64,000 nt of DNA, taken from assembly GCF_000373365.1 (NCBI RefSeq), contig NZ_KB891219.1, positions 42,123 through 106,122 on the forward strand. Direction: 5' to 3'. Both the position numbers and the translations under genes were made by a program. The notes under the pieces were generated by a model. That model worked only from the letters and a program-made list of their open reading frames with translations. It was not told the origin of the DNA and searched no databases. This document shows positions 1 to 8,028 of this stretch, piece after piece. The stretch is from Parafrankia discariae. GTDB lineage: Bacteria; Actinomycetota; Actinomycetes; Frankiales; Frankiaceae. How positions within the stretch are numbered: the stretch's first letter is position 1; each line of letters opens with the position of its first letter.

Positions 1-195
1 CGTGGTGTCTCTGCTGCTGCTGGCCAGAGTTCGGCCGTCTGGAGAGAAAGCCACCGACATCACCCCGAGGGTGTGACCGGACAGCGGTGGGCCAATGCGG
101 TAGGGGCGGGTCCGGTCGGTGACGTCCCATAGAATGATCGTGGTGTCTTTGCTGCTGCTGGCCAGAGTTCGGCCGTCCGGAGAGAAAGCCACCGA
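1..195. repeat. Near-identical WD40 blade repeats, period 138 bp
   Basis: Bases 1-57 and 139-195 match except for about two positions. They code for the same part of two neighbouring WD40 blades, spaced 46 codons apart. Identity at DNA level, not only protein level, suggests recent blade duplication or gene conversion. More copies probably lie beyond the left edge. Confidence 0.8.
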
Positions 196-1425
196 GGCCA
201 CCCAGTCGGTGTGGCCGACCAAAGGCAGGCCCAGTGCGTTTGCGACGGGGGTCGGTGTTACTCCGGGGGAAATTACCGGTGTGGAGGGGCGAGGAAAAGG
301 TTCGTGCGGATTCCTGCTGCGAGCGGCTATAGGAACGAGGACGGTGCCCGCAACGGCGAGTAGGGTGAGCGCCGCGATTATGACGAGGCGGTGGCGCCGG
401 AGATACGACCGTGCGTGGTGCCTGCGGCCGGCGACGTTCTCGCCGCCCGGTTCGCCCTCGGGGGTGCCGCCTGGCATATGCGTAGATGACACTGTGCCGG
501 TGCCGGTGCCGGAAGGTGGCGGCTGTCGGGTGGGCCCCGCTCGGCGTTCGGCTGCGGCGCGTACATCGTCGTCGAGTCGTAGCGACACTCCGGACGAGGC
601 TATCCAGCCCGGTCCGTATGCGGTGACGGCGGCCTTCGCCAGGTCGATCGCAAATGCGTGCGCGGATGGCGGTCGGTCCGCCGGGAGCACGGAAAGAAGC
701 TGAAGGACTGTCGCCATCACCGGCTCGGGTATGCCGATTGGTGACGGGATTTTCTGGTCTGTGTGCTTCAGGCCTGGAGACTGCGTATTCGTAGCTGGAT
801 CGAACGGAGGTCCACCGGTCAGCAGCAGGTAGAGGACCACTCCAAGTGCGTACAGATCTGTTCCTGGCCCCAGCCGGGCGCCCGCCATCTGTTCGGGGGC
901 CATGAACAGCGGTGTTCCAATCACCGAGCTCGCGGTGGCTGCCGCACCGCTTACCATTTTGGCGATTCCGAAATCGGCCACCTTGAGCAGCCCATCGGCA
1001 TCGAACAGCATGTTGTCAGGCTTGATGTCGCGGTGCAGCACGCCCCTGGAGTGCGCACACGACAAGGCTCCGGCCACCGCCAGGCCGACCGCGCAGGTCC
1101 CCTGCTGGCTGATGTTCGCCTGGTGGCGGGTGAGTGTTCCTCCAGCCAGCATCTCCATGACGATCAGACGCACGTCATCGGTCTCGACGTAGTCGTACAC
1201 CCGGACGATGTGTGGATGATCGAAGCCGGCGAGGATCCGTGCCTCGGCGGCCAGACCGGCGGTCAGCCCGAAACGGTCCCGCGTGGCCAGCACCTTGATC
1301 GCCACGTCGCGCCCCAGGCGACGGTGCCAGCCGGCAAGCACCACCCCGAACGAGCCGGCGCCGATCTGATCACCCAGCTCGTAGCCGGGCAGCGCCGCGG
1401 CCACCTGCGCACGATCAACGATCAC
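1..1425 (-). CDS. Membrane Ser/Thr protein kinase with C-terminal WD40 repeats (partial)
   Basis: The frame runs off the left edge, so the C-terminus is missing; 475 codons are visible. Kinase domain at about residues 15-265: glycine loop GAGSFGVV (22-29), ATP lysine K44 in VAIK, HRDIKPDN (D133), DFG (D151) and MAPEQ. A proline-rich linker follows, then one membrane segment (about 347-367) and the start of a WD40 propeller with two visible blades (VAFSPDGRTLAS repeated). By family knowledge this is a PknB-type receptor kinase with an extracytoplasmic propeller that senses a ligand or protein. The start is taken as GTG at 1425; an upstream in-frame GTG at 1476 is possible. The stretch 1426-1615 holds no gene I can support. 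Confidence 0.9.
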   Translation of the reverse strand, partial: MIVDRAQVAAALPGYELGDQIGAGSFGVVLAGWHRRLGRDVAIKVLATRDRFGLTAGLAAEARILAGFDHPHIVRVYDYVETDDVRLIVMEMLAGGTLTRHQANISQQGTCAVGLAVAGALSCAHSRGVLHRDIKPDNMLFDADGLLKVADFGIAKMVSGAAATASSVIGTPLFMAPEQMAGARLGPGTDLYALGVVLYLLLTGGPPFDPATNTQSPGLKHTDQKIPSPIGIPEPVMATVLQLLSVLPADRPPSAHAFAIDLAKAAVTAYGPGWIASSGVSLRLDDDVRAAAERRAGPTRQPPPSGTGTGTVSSTHMPGGTPEGEPGGENVAGRRHHARSYLRRHRLVIIAALTLLAVAGTVLVPIAARSRNPHEPFPRPSTPVISPGVTPTPVANALGLPLVGHTDWVASVAFSPDGRTLASSSKDTTIILWDVTDRTRPYRIGPPLSGHTLGVMSVAFSPDGRTLASSSRDTT

Positions 1426-1615
1426 GGTGGGGCCTGCCCCAGGAACGACGTCGACTGACGTCCGTCCCGAAACCACCTGTTTCGCCTGACACGATGCGCG
1501 AGCCTAACGACCGCTGTGCCTGTCCTGGCAGCAGGGCGGCCTGTGATCGAAGCTCGTGGGAGACGCTCGGCCCGCATGACCTGTCCGCGGGAGAGTCGAG
1601 CCGGCGGCGCCGGCG

Positions 1616-2662
1616 TCACTGATTCCGATCATGTGGGAGACGGTCCGCGCGGGCGGAGGCCGAGAGACGGTCGGCGAGTGCGAGGACGAGGCCGCGCAGT
1701 TCGTCCGGTCGCTCGATGACGAACGGCCGGTCGAGGGACGCGAGCACCGGGGGAAGCCAGTCGAGCCGCTCCGCCCGGATCTCGACCCGCAGCCAGCCCG
1801 CGGCCCCGGGATCGGCGGCTCCCGTGGACGGCGGCTCCGCCCCGGTGGCGACGGTCGCGACGCTGGCCGGAAGCCGGGCCCGGATCTGCTCGACGGTCCC
1901 CTGGATCCACAGGGTCACCTCATGCTGGTACGGGGCCTGGGCCAGCCCGGCGAGGACGTGCCGCGCCGGATCGAACCCGTCGGGCGGTTCGAACGAGCCG
2001 GGCAGGGCCCGGGCGTGCGCGATGCGGTCCAACCGGAAGGTCCGGTCCTCGCCGGTCCCGAGATCCGCACCCGTCACGTACCACCGGCCGTTGTGGGCGA
2101 CGAGCCCGTACGGGTGCAGGGTGCGTTCGCTGCGCCGTCCGTCGGCGGCGGTGTACCTGATCGAGATCGGCCGGTGATGGCGCACCGCGTCGGCGACGGG
2201 GAGCACGACCGCGGTCTCCGGAGCGGTGCCCGGCGCGGCGCCGTGGGCGGTCGCCCCGGCGGGCGCGGCGGTGAAGGCGAGGGAGTCGAGCACGGCGTCC
2301 AGCCCGTGTGCGAGCCGTTCGGGCAGGACCCGCCGGATCTTGGCCGCCGCGGTCTCGCTCGCGGCGCCGGTCGTCGCCAGCAGGCCCGCCCGGCGGCCGG
2401 CGACCAGGCCGAGCAGCACGGCGAGCGCCTCGTCGTCGTTCAGCATGAGCGGCGGCAGGCGGTAGCCGGCGGCGAGCCGGTACCCGCCGTAGCGGCCGCG
2501 CACCGACTCGACGGGCACGTCGAGGTCGATCAGGTGCCGCACGTACCGCCGCACGGTGCGTCCGTCGACACCGAGCCGGTCGGCGAGCTCGGACACCGTC
2601 CTGGTGCCACCCGACTGCAGGAGCTCCAGCAGGGTGAGGACCTGAGCGGTGGGTCGGACCAT
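1616..2662 (-). CDS. WYL-domain transcriptional regulator (YafY family)
   Basis: A 348-residue regulator. Residues 1-60 form a DeoR-type helix-turn-helix (SELADRLGVDGRTVRRYVRH). The middle and C-terminus hold a WYL sensor domain, with IRYTAADGRRSERTLHPYGLV followed by RWYVTGADL and a WCX-like C-terminal extension. Family members bind DNA and sense small ligands, often next to a divergent VOC enzyme. That is the arrangement here: the VOC gene starts 95 bp away on the other strand with an inverted repeat between them. Probably a repressor of itself and the VOC gene (inference). Confidence 0.9.
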   Translation of the reverse strand: MVRPTAQVLTLLELLQSGGTRTVSELADRLGVDGRTVRRYVRHLIDLDVPVESVRGRYGGYRLAAGYRLPPLMLNDDEALAVLLGLVAGRRAGLLATTGAASETAAAKIRRVLPERLAHGLDAVLDSLAFTAAPAGATAHGAAPGTAPETAVVLPVADAVRHHRPISIRYTAADGRRSERTLHPYGLVAHNGRWYVTGADLGTGEDRTFRLDRIAHARALPGSFEPPDGFDPARHVLAGLAQAPYQHEVTLWIQGTVEQIRARLPASVATVATGAEPPSTGAADPGAAGWLRVEIRAERLDWLPPVLASLDRPFVIERPDELRGLVLALADRLSASARADRLPHDRNQ

Positions 2663-2680
2663 CAGCGGAATTTAGCCCGA

Positions 2681-2705
2681 ATACCGGACGGTTTCTGTCC
2701 TGTAT
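2681..2705. promoter_or_regulatory. Inverted-repeat operator between WYL regulator and VOC gene
   Basis: ATACCGGAC and GTCCTGTAT are 9-bp half-sites separated by 7 bp, complementary at eight of nine positions. The site lies in the 95-bp divergent intergenic region, 19 bp upstream of the regulator ATG. It is the obvious candidate binding site for the WYL regulator and could control both genes. No binding evidence beyond symmetry and position. Confidence 0.6.
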
Positions 2706-2757
2706 CGGTTCTAGCGTGTGCGACGACGGCTCAGCCGAACCGAACCAGGAGATCACC

Positions 2758-3168
2758 ATGAGCTTCGTGTCGATCCGCGTCATCACCGGGGACGTCGCTC
2801 GTCTTGTCGCCTTCTACGAACAGGTGACCGGCGCGCGGGCGGACTGGTCCAACGAGGACTTCGCCGAGCTCAGGACCACCTGCGCCACGCTCGCGATCGC
2901 CAGCACCCGCACCGTCGCGCTGTTCGCGCCGGACGCGGCCCGCCCGTCCGACAACCGTTCCGTGATCATCGAGTTGCTCGTGGACGACGTGGACGACGTC
3001 CACCGGAACCTGGCGAACGTCGTCGAGGACGTCGTCAGCGAGCCCGCCACCCTGCCCTGGGGCAACCGGTCGTTCCTGTTCCGCGACCCCGACGGCAATC
3101 TCGTCAACGTCTTCACCCCGATGACCCCGGCCGCTGTCGCGAAGTTCGGTCGGTCGCGCTCCGCCTGA
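2758..3168 (+). CDS. VOC (glyoxalase/bleomycin-resistance) family protein
   Basis: A 136-residue single VOC domain: MSFVSIRVITGDVARLVAFYEQVTG at the N-terminus, then the second beta-alpha-beta unit with RSFLFRDPDGNLVNVFTP near the C-terminus, carrying the terminal metal-ligand region typical of the fold. The start at 2758 is preceded by AGGAG, so the longer frame from 2716 is not used. Substrate unknown; family members include glyoxalases, dioxygenases and antibiotic-binding resistance proteins. Divergent from the WYL gene and probably under its control. Confidence 0.88.
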   Translation: MSFVSIRVITGDVARLVAFYEQVTGARADWSNEDFAELRTTCATLAIASTRTVALFAPDAARPSDNRSVIIELLVDDVDDVHRNLANVVEDVVSEPATLPWGNRSFLFRDPDGNLVNVFTPMTPAAVAKFGRSRSA

Positions 3169-3197
3169 AGGCGACGGGCGGCCACCCACGGGATCTC

Positions 3198-4244
3198 TCA
3201 GGACGTCTTCCAGACGGGAGCCAGTGCCGCGCCGACCGCTTCGATGAGGTCGAGGCGGTCGGGGTGCGCGGGCATGTTGACGATGAGCCCGCCGAGTCCG
3301 AGGCCGCGGATCCGGGCGGACTGTTCGGCGAGTTGGTCGGGGCTTCCCCAGAGGAGCCGGACACGATCGCGGCTGCCCTGGTCCGCCAGCACGGCAGGCA
3401 GGTCGGGTACGCCGCGCAGGACCGGCAGGGCGCCGGCGTGCCGTTCCGCCTCCCGGCGGTCGACCCCGGTGACGACGGTGCCCACCCAGGTCCGGTGGAC
3501 CGAGGCCGGGTCGCGGCGGAGGTCCGCGCAGTGCGCGTCGAGCGCGTCGAGCTTCCGGCGGATGTCGGTGACGGTGGCGAGCAGGTTCGTCGCGTCGGCG
3601 TACTGGGCGACCAGCCGGAGCGTCCGCCGTTCGTCACCTCCGCCGATCATGATCATCGGCCCGCCGGGCTGGAGCGGCTGGGGTTCGTTCAACGCCTGGT
3701 GTATCGAGGCCGCGTCGCCCGGCACGGTCGCCGGGCTGGTGCCGAACATGGCCCGGGCGATACGCAGGGCGTCCTCGAGCAGGGCGTAGCGCTCGTTGAG
3801 CGTCACGTCGGGATAGCCGTAGGCCAGTTGCTCCTCGCGGTTCCAGCCCGCGCCGATCCCCAGCAGCGCGCGCCCGCCGGACACGACGTCCAGGCTGGTG
3901 ACGATCTTCGCCAGGTGCGCCGGGTTCCGGTAGGTGACGCCGGTGACGAGCGCGCCGAGCCCCACGTCCCGGGTCCGGGCGGCGAGCGCCGCCAGCAGCG
4001 TGTAGCTGTCGAGCATGGGCGCGTGGGCCGGCCCCATGATCGAGATCTGGTGGAAGTGATCCATCACGAACAGGGCGTCGAACCCGGCCCGGGCCGCGGT
4101 GGTGGCTGTTTCCACGAGCCGTTCGAAGAGCCGGTGCGGGGGGACCGCCGGCAGCCGGGGAATCTGGAGGCCCAGGCGGAACGGCCGGCGGCCGGCGGTG
4201 TCGGCACCGCCGGCGGGCGGCGTGACGGCCGGCGCGGCGGTCAC
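3198..4244 (-). CDS. LLM-class F420/flavin-dependent oxidoreductase
   Basis: A 348-residue bacterial luciferase-like TIM-barrel protein. Diagnostic stretches are RLGLQIPRL at strand 1, DALFVMDHFHQ, SYTLLAALAARTRDVGLGALVTGVTYRNPAHLAK and GRALLGIGAGWNREEQLAYG, which match the F420-dependent actinobacterial subgroup. The start is a GTG overlapping the stop of the upstream MFS gene (GTGA), so the two are translationally coupled. Cofactor (F420 or FMN) and substrate cannot be told from sequence. Coupling to an exporter suggests linked detoxification. Confidence 0.9.
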   Translation of the reverse strand: MTAAPAVTPPAGGADTAGRRPFRLGLQIPRLPAVPPHRLFERLVETATTAARAGFDALFVMDHFHQISIMGPAHAPMLDSYTLLAALAARTRDVGLGALVTGVTYRNPAHLAKIVTSLDVVSGGRALLGIGAGWNREEQLAYGYPDVTLNERYALLEDALRIARAMFGTSPATVPGDAASIHQALNEPQPLQPGGPMIMIGGGDERRTLRLVAQYADATNLLATVTDIRRKLDALDAHCADLRRDPASVHRTWVGTVVTGVDRREAERHAGALPVLRGVPDLPAVLADQGSRDRVRLLWGSPDQLAEQSARIRGLGLGGLIVNMPAHPDRLDLIEAVGAALAPVWKTS

Positions 4245-5581
4245 GGGGAGGCCAGCCGTGATGTCTGCGCGGCGCCGGGCGCCGGCGTCGCCTCCGTGCC
4301 GGGGGAGTCGCGGTCGACGGACTCGTGCTGGAGATCCGCCGATTTCGCTGCGCGTGCCATTGGTTCCTCTCGGAGATGGGGGCGTGGTTCCCGTCCTGGC
4401 CTGCGCCCGGTGTGCCACAGCCACAGCAGGGCGGCCCCGGCGGGAGCGGCCGCGGCCAGCGCCGCGACTCCGCTCCAGCCCCACCGGGTGAAAAGCGTTC
4501 CGGCCAGGGCCGAGCCCGCCGCGCCGCCCAGGAAGAAACTGGTGATGAACACCGTGTTCATCCGGGCCCGGGCCTCCGGCCGGGTCGCGTAGATGACCGT
4601 CTGGCCGGTGACCAGCGTGACCTGCACGGCGATGTCCATGACGACGGCGGCCGCGGCGAGCGCGAGCAGGCTGTCCGGCGCGAGCCCGCTCAGCGCCATC
4701 GCCGCGCAGGCGGCGACCAGGGCGATGCCGGTCGCCGTGTGCCCGCGCGAGCGGTCTCCCAACCGGCCGGCCACCGGGGCGGCGACCGCGCCGCTGGCGC
4801 CGATGAGGGCGAAAAGACCGATCTCGGGCTGGCTCAGGTGGTGGGCCGAGGTGAGGTGGTATCCGATCGCCGTCCAGAAAAGGGTGAAGGTGGCGAACAT
4901 GCACGCCTGGTAGACGGCACGCTGACGAAGGATCGGCTCGTCCCGGAGCAGCCCGGCCATCGACCGGAGCAGCGCGGGGTACCCGATGGTCACCGCGGGT
5001 TGGTGGCGGGGCAGGGTCCGGGTGAGGACCACGCCCACGGCGAGCATGGCCCCGGCGGACAGGGCGTAGACGGCTCGCCAGCCCAACGCGCCGGCCAGGA
5101 ATCCCGAGACGGACCGCCCGAGCAGGATTCCCAGCAGCAGCCCGCTCATCACCCGCCCGACCGTCTCACCGCGCCTGTCCGGCGGCGCGAGGTGCGCCGC
5201 CAGCGGCAACAGGATCTGCACGACGGTGGAGGCGGCGCCGCAGACGAACACGGCTCCGAGAAAGACTCCCAGGGAGGGCGCCAACGCGGCACCGACGAGC
5301 GCCGCGGTCGCGCCGGTGAGCAACCAGGCGGCCATCCGTCGGTTCTCGACCAGATCGCCCAGCGGGACCAGGAAGACCAGCCCGAGGATGTAGCCGAGTT
5401 GCCCGGTCGTGACGGCGAGGGAGGCCGTGCCCCGGCTCACCGCGAAGTCGTCGGCGAGCAGGTCCAGCACCGGCTGGGCGTAGTACAGGTTCGCCGCGCT
5501 CATCCCGCAGGTGAGGGCCAGGACAACAGTGAGCAGCCGCAGTCGCCGGGGCGACGGCTGGCTGCCGCCGGTGGTCATCAT
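4241..5581 (-). CDS. MFS drug/sugar efflux transporter
   Basis: A 446-residue protein with about 12 hydrophobic segments, beginning LLTVVLALTCGMSAANLYYAQPVLDLLADDF, a signature of the YnfM/arabinose-efflux-like MFS group. The cytoplasmic loop GDLVENRRM after helix 2 fits the MFS loop position. The C-terminal 50 residues are hydrophilic. It heads a two-gene unit with the LLM oxidoreductase, whose start codon overlaps its stop. Likely exports a small toxic or waste molecule; the substrate is unknown. Confidence 0.88.
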   Translation of the reverse strand: MMTTGGSQPSPRRLRLLTVVLALTCGMSAANLYYAQPVLDLLADDFAVSRGTASLAVTTGQLGYILGLVFLVPLGDLVENRRMAAWLLTGATAALVGAALAPSLGVFLGAVFVCGAASTVVQILLPLAAHLAPPDRRGETVGRVMSGLLLGILLGRSVSGFLAGALGWRAVYALSAGAMLAVGVVLTRTLPRHQPAVTIGYPALLRSMAGLLRDEPILRQRAVYQACMFATFTLFWTAIGYHLTSAHHLSQPEIGLFALIGASGAVAAPVAGRLGDRSRGHTATGIALVAACAAMALSGLAPDSLLALAAAAVVMDIAVQVTLVTGQTVIYATRPEARARMNTVFITSFFLGGAAGSALAGTLFTRWGWSGVAALAAAAPAGAALLWLWHTGRRPGREPRPHLREEPMARAAKSADLQHESVDRDSPGTEATPAPGAAQTSRLASP

Positions 5582-5634
5582 GTCGCGGACCCTTCGTCTG
5601 ACACCGGACCGACAGGTGTCGCGCGGGGGCAGGG

Positions 5635-6666
5635 CTACTGCGGGATCACGTCGACAAGGACCTTGCCGACGACGTTGTTCGCGACGGCGGCGTGGGCCGC
5701 GACGATCTGTCGCAGGGAGTAACGATGGAGGGGGAGTCCGTTCTCGGCGCCGACCCGCAGTGCTCCGTCGGCCAGGGCGGCCTGAACCGCCCGTACCGCG
5801 TTCGCCTTCGCGATCGCCGGCACCGTGTAGACGAGGACGAACTGGACCCTGGTGTTGGCGAACATCGCCGGGCGGACCGGGATGTGAAGCGCGGGTTGGT
5901 CCGCGGTGAAGGCGTACACGGCGATCGTGCCGTGCTCGGCGAGGACCGCCTGGTTCAGCGCCGCGTTCGCGGCCGGGTTGACCTCTACGACGATGTCAAC
6001 CCCGGCGGGAGCCACGGCACGGATCGCCTCCGCGGGATTCCCGTCCCGGTAGTTGACGACGTGTCGCGCGCCGGCCGCGGTGGCGAGCTCGGCCTTCGCC
6101 GCCGAGCTGACGGTCGACACGACCACGGCACCGGCCCAGCGGGCGAGCTCGATGGCCGCGTGGCCCACGGCCCCGGCGCCGCCGGCCACGAGCACGGTCT
6201 GGCCGGCCAGCGCGGCCGGGCGCAGGATGTCGGGCCCGCCCTCCCCGACGGTGAGGGCCCGGTGCGCGGTGAGCGCGGGAATCCCGAGGCTGGCGCCCAG
6301 CGCGAACGTGCTGCCGTCGGGCAGCGGGACGGCCTGATGCTCGGGGACGACGACGAACTCCGCGGCGGTGCCCCCGGGCCGTCGCCAGGCCGCCTCCCAG
6401 ACCCAGACTCGCTGGCCGACCCGTTCGGGGGCGACTCCGGTTCCCACGGCGTCGATCGTCCCGGCGCCGTCCTGGTTCGGGGTCTGGGCTCCGAAGGGCA
6501 CCGGGCGGCCCGGCGCCTCCCCGGCGCGCGCCCGCCAGTCCGTGGGATTCACCCCCGACACGCTGACCCGTACCCGCACCTGCCCGCGTTCGGGCCGCGG
6601 GACCGGCCGCCGCACCACCTCGATGACCTCGGGGCCGCCGGTACGGGTGTAGACCGCGGCCGCCAT
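5635..6666 (-). CDS. NADPH:quinone reductase-like zinc-type alcohol dehydrogenase family protein
   Basis: About 343 residues of the MDR/QOR family. An N-terminal GroES-like domain (RVRVSVSGVNPTDWRARAGE) is followed by the nucleotide-binding motif VLVAGGAGAVGHAAIELARWAGA. No catalytic zinc ligands are evident, as in quinone reductases. The start is set at the ATG at 6666 because homology begins with MAAAVYTRTGG; an in-frame ATG at 6702 would add MTVDTHTTVDNR, encoded by a tandem repeat. It follows azoR on the same strand and probably shares its transcript. A role in NAD(P)H-dependent quinone or enone reduction is inferred. Confidence 0.9.
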   Translation of the reverse strand: MAAAVYTRTGGPEVIEVVRRPVPRPERGQVRVRVSVSGVNPTDWRARAGEAPGRPVPFGAQTPNQDGAGTIDAVGTGVAPERVGQRVWVWEAAWRRPGGTAAEFVVVPEHQAVPLPDGSTFALGASLGIPALTAHRALTVGEGGPDILRPAALAGQTVLVAGGAGAVGHAAIELARWAGAVVVSTVSSAAKAELATAAGARHVVNYRDGNPAEAIRAVAPAGVDIVVEVNPAANAALNQAVLAEHGTIAVYAFTADQPALHIPVRPAMFANTRVQFVLVYTVPAIAKANAVRAVQAALADGALRVGAENGLPLHRYSLRQIVAAHAAVANNVVGKVLVDVIPQ

Positions 6667-6731
6667 GCGGTTGTCGACCGTCGTATGGGTGTCGACTGTC
6701 ATACGGTTGTCGACCGTCCTGCGGTTGTCGG
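6667..6731 (-). repeat. 18-bp tandem repeat in the leader of the quinone reductase gene
   Basis: Read on the minus strand there are three consecutive 18-bp units (6720-6703, 6702-6685, 6684-6667), each built around a GTCGAC core, plus a partial unit upstream. They end exactly at the ATG at 6666. They either encode a short N-terminal repeat or form a repeated operator/leader between azoR and this gene. Confidence 0.7.
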
Positions 6732-6748
6732 TTCTCGCCGGGATCGGC

Positions 6749-7378
6749 TCAGAAGCTCCTCCCGAGGTCCCGGGCCTGACGCCGGGCCTGCTCGAAGGCC
6801 GCCTCGCCGTCGGCCAGCAGGGCGTTCCCCTGGAAACGGATCTCGGTCACGTCGAAAATTCCGACGAAACGCAGCCAGTCGTCGAAGAAGGACGACTGGA
6901 AGTCGAGGCCGAAGGACGCCGGGACACCGGGGCTGTAGACACCGCTGGTGTAGACGACGACGGCTCTCCTGCCGCCCCCGAGCAGGCCGGAGTAGCCGGC
7001 GACCGGGTCGAACCCGAACGCCCAGCCGGGCTGGGTGACGATGTCGATCCACTGCTTGAGGACGTAGGGGACACCGGCGTTCCACATCGGGATGTTGAAC
7101 AGGTAGGTCTCGGCGGCGGCGAACCGGTCGAAAACCGACCGGGCCTGCGCCCAGAAGTCGACCTGATCAGGGGTCTGCTCCTGCCCGGAGAAGGCTGCCA
7201 TCTTGGCCGCCGCGGCCACCCGGCCGAAGTCGGGAAGGTGCCCGTCGAAAAGGTCGAGAGAATCAATTTTTACCTCCGGGTTGCTGTCCCGGTAGCTTGC
7301 GAGAAACGAGTTCGCGATGGCGAGCGACTGGCTCTCGCTGTCGCGTGGGGACGCGCTCACGTGCAGCAGGCGGCTCAT
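6749..7378 (-). CDS. azoR: FMN-dependent NADH:azoreductase / NAD(P)H quinone oxidoreductase
   Basis: A 209-residue flavodoxin-like protein. The phosphate-binding start LLHVSASPRDSESQSLAIA, the NIPMWNAGVPYVLKQWIDIV segment and YTSGVYSPG at the FMN/active site are typical of AzoR enzymes, which reduce quinones and azo bonds with NADH. A GAAAGGACG ribosome site precedes the ATG. The quinone reductase gene begins 46-82 bp downstream on the same strand, so the pair looks like a redox-stress unit. Confidence 0.9.
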   Translation of the reverse strand: MSRLLHVSASPRDSESQSLAIANSFLASYRDSNPEVKIDSLDLFDGHLPDFGRVAAAAKMAAFSGQEQTPDQVDFWAQARSVFDRFAAAETYLFNIPMWNAGVPYVLKQWIDIVTQPGWAFGFDPVAGYSGLLGGGRRAVVVYTSGVYSPGVPASFGLDFQSSFFDDWLRFVGIFDVTEIRFQGNALLADGEAAFEQARRQARDLGRSF

Positions 7379-7749
7379 GGAGACGTCCTTTCTGGGAATG
7401 TCTTTCGAGTTTCATGAGGGTGGTGACCGAAGCTGCTGAATGCCGGACGTCAGGCATATTTCGGGCATTCGGTGGCTGTCGTGCGGGTTTCGCGGAGATG
7501 TCGCCGGGAGGGGGAGTGGGGCACCGTACTGGGCATTAAACCCGATGAAGTCCCGCCCGGCAAGGGTTCACGCCGACCAAGGTTGAATTAATATTGGGAG
7601 GCGTTGATGATTCTGTGGTCCTTGGTGGATGGGATCGCCACTCGAACCCATCTTCAAGGTTAACTAAAAACGGTTACCGACCTATATTAGGTAGCTGATT
7701 TTGTGGTCTCTTGCTGCTGGAAGAATTCGCGCGGTCCGGCGAACGAGCG
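7379..7749. promoter_or_regulatory. Intergenic region with AT-rich segment and palindrome
   Basis: No gene in this 371-bp stretch, which lies between the azoR start and the end of the ACP operon (both minus strand). Bases 7570-7710 are much richer in A+T than the surroundings. They contain ACCTATATTAGGT (7680-7692, arms ACCTA/TAGGT) and two GGTTA(A)C direct repeats just before it. This is the best candidate promoter/operator region for azoR and the quinone reductase. Confidence 0.4.
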
Positions 7750-8010
7750 TCACGCGGCACCCCGGTGGGTGGTCGGGGCGGGAAGCCTGGCGGCGGCGAG
7801 CTGCGCGGCCTGGCGCACAGTCAGACCTTCGGTCAGCTCCCCGTCCTCGATGACGAGGTCGAACTCGTTCTCCAGGATCACCGTGAGTTCGGTGAGGACG
7901 AGCGAGTCGACCCCGAGCTCCTCGAAGGTCATCTCTGGTCGGATGTCCTCGGCGGCCAGGCCGAACTGGTCGATCAGCAGATCAGTCAGAATTCTCGTCA
8001 TCGTGTTCAT
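7750..8010 (-). CDS. Acyl carrier protein
   Basis: An 86-residue ACP. The phosphopantetheine serine is S36 in ELGVDSLVLTEL, followed by helix II/III sequence with the expected acidic character. The start is the first ATG (AGGAGA 5 nt upstream); a second ATG lies three codons later. It is the last gene of a minus-strand operon with a KAS III, an ATPase and an AvrD-family protein, 18 bp after the KAS III stop. It is probably the dedicated carrier on which the KAS III builds a beta-ketoacyl chain (inference). Confidence 0.92.
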   Translation of the reverse strand: MNTMTRILTDLLIDQFGLAAEDIRPEMTFEELGVDSLVLTELTVILENEFDLVIEDGELTEGLTVRQAAQLAAARLPAPTTHRGAA

Positions 8011-8028
8011 GGGTCTCTCCTGTTCTTC

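Noticed and set aside
2718..4592. Long plus-strand open frame over the VOC, LLM and MFS genes
   Set aside because: Arg/Gly-rich translation, overlaps three well-supported genes in other frames.
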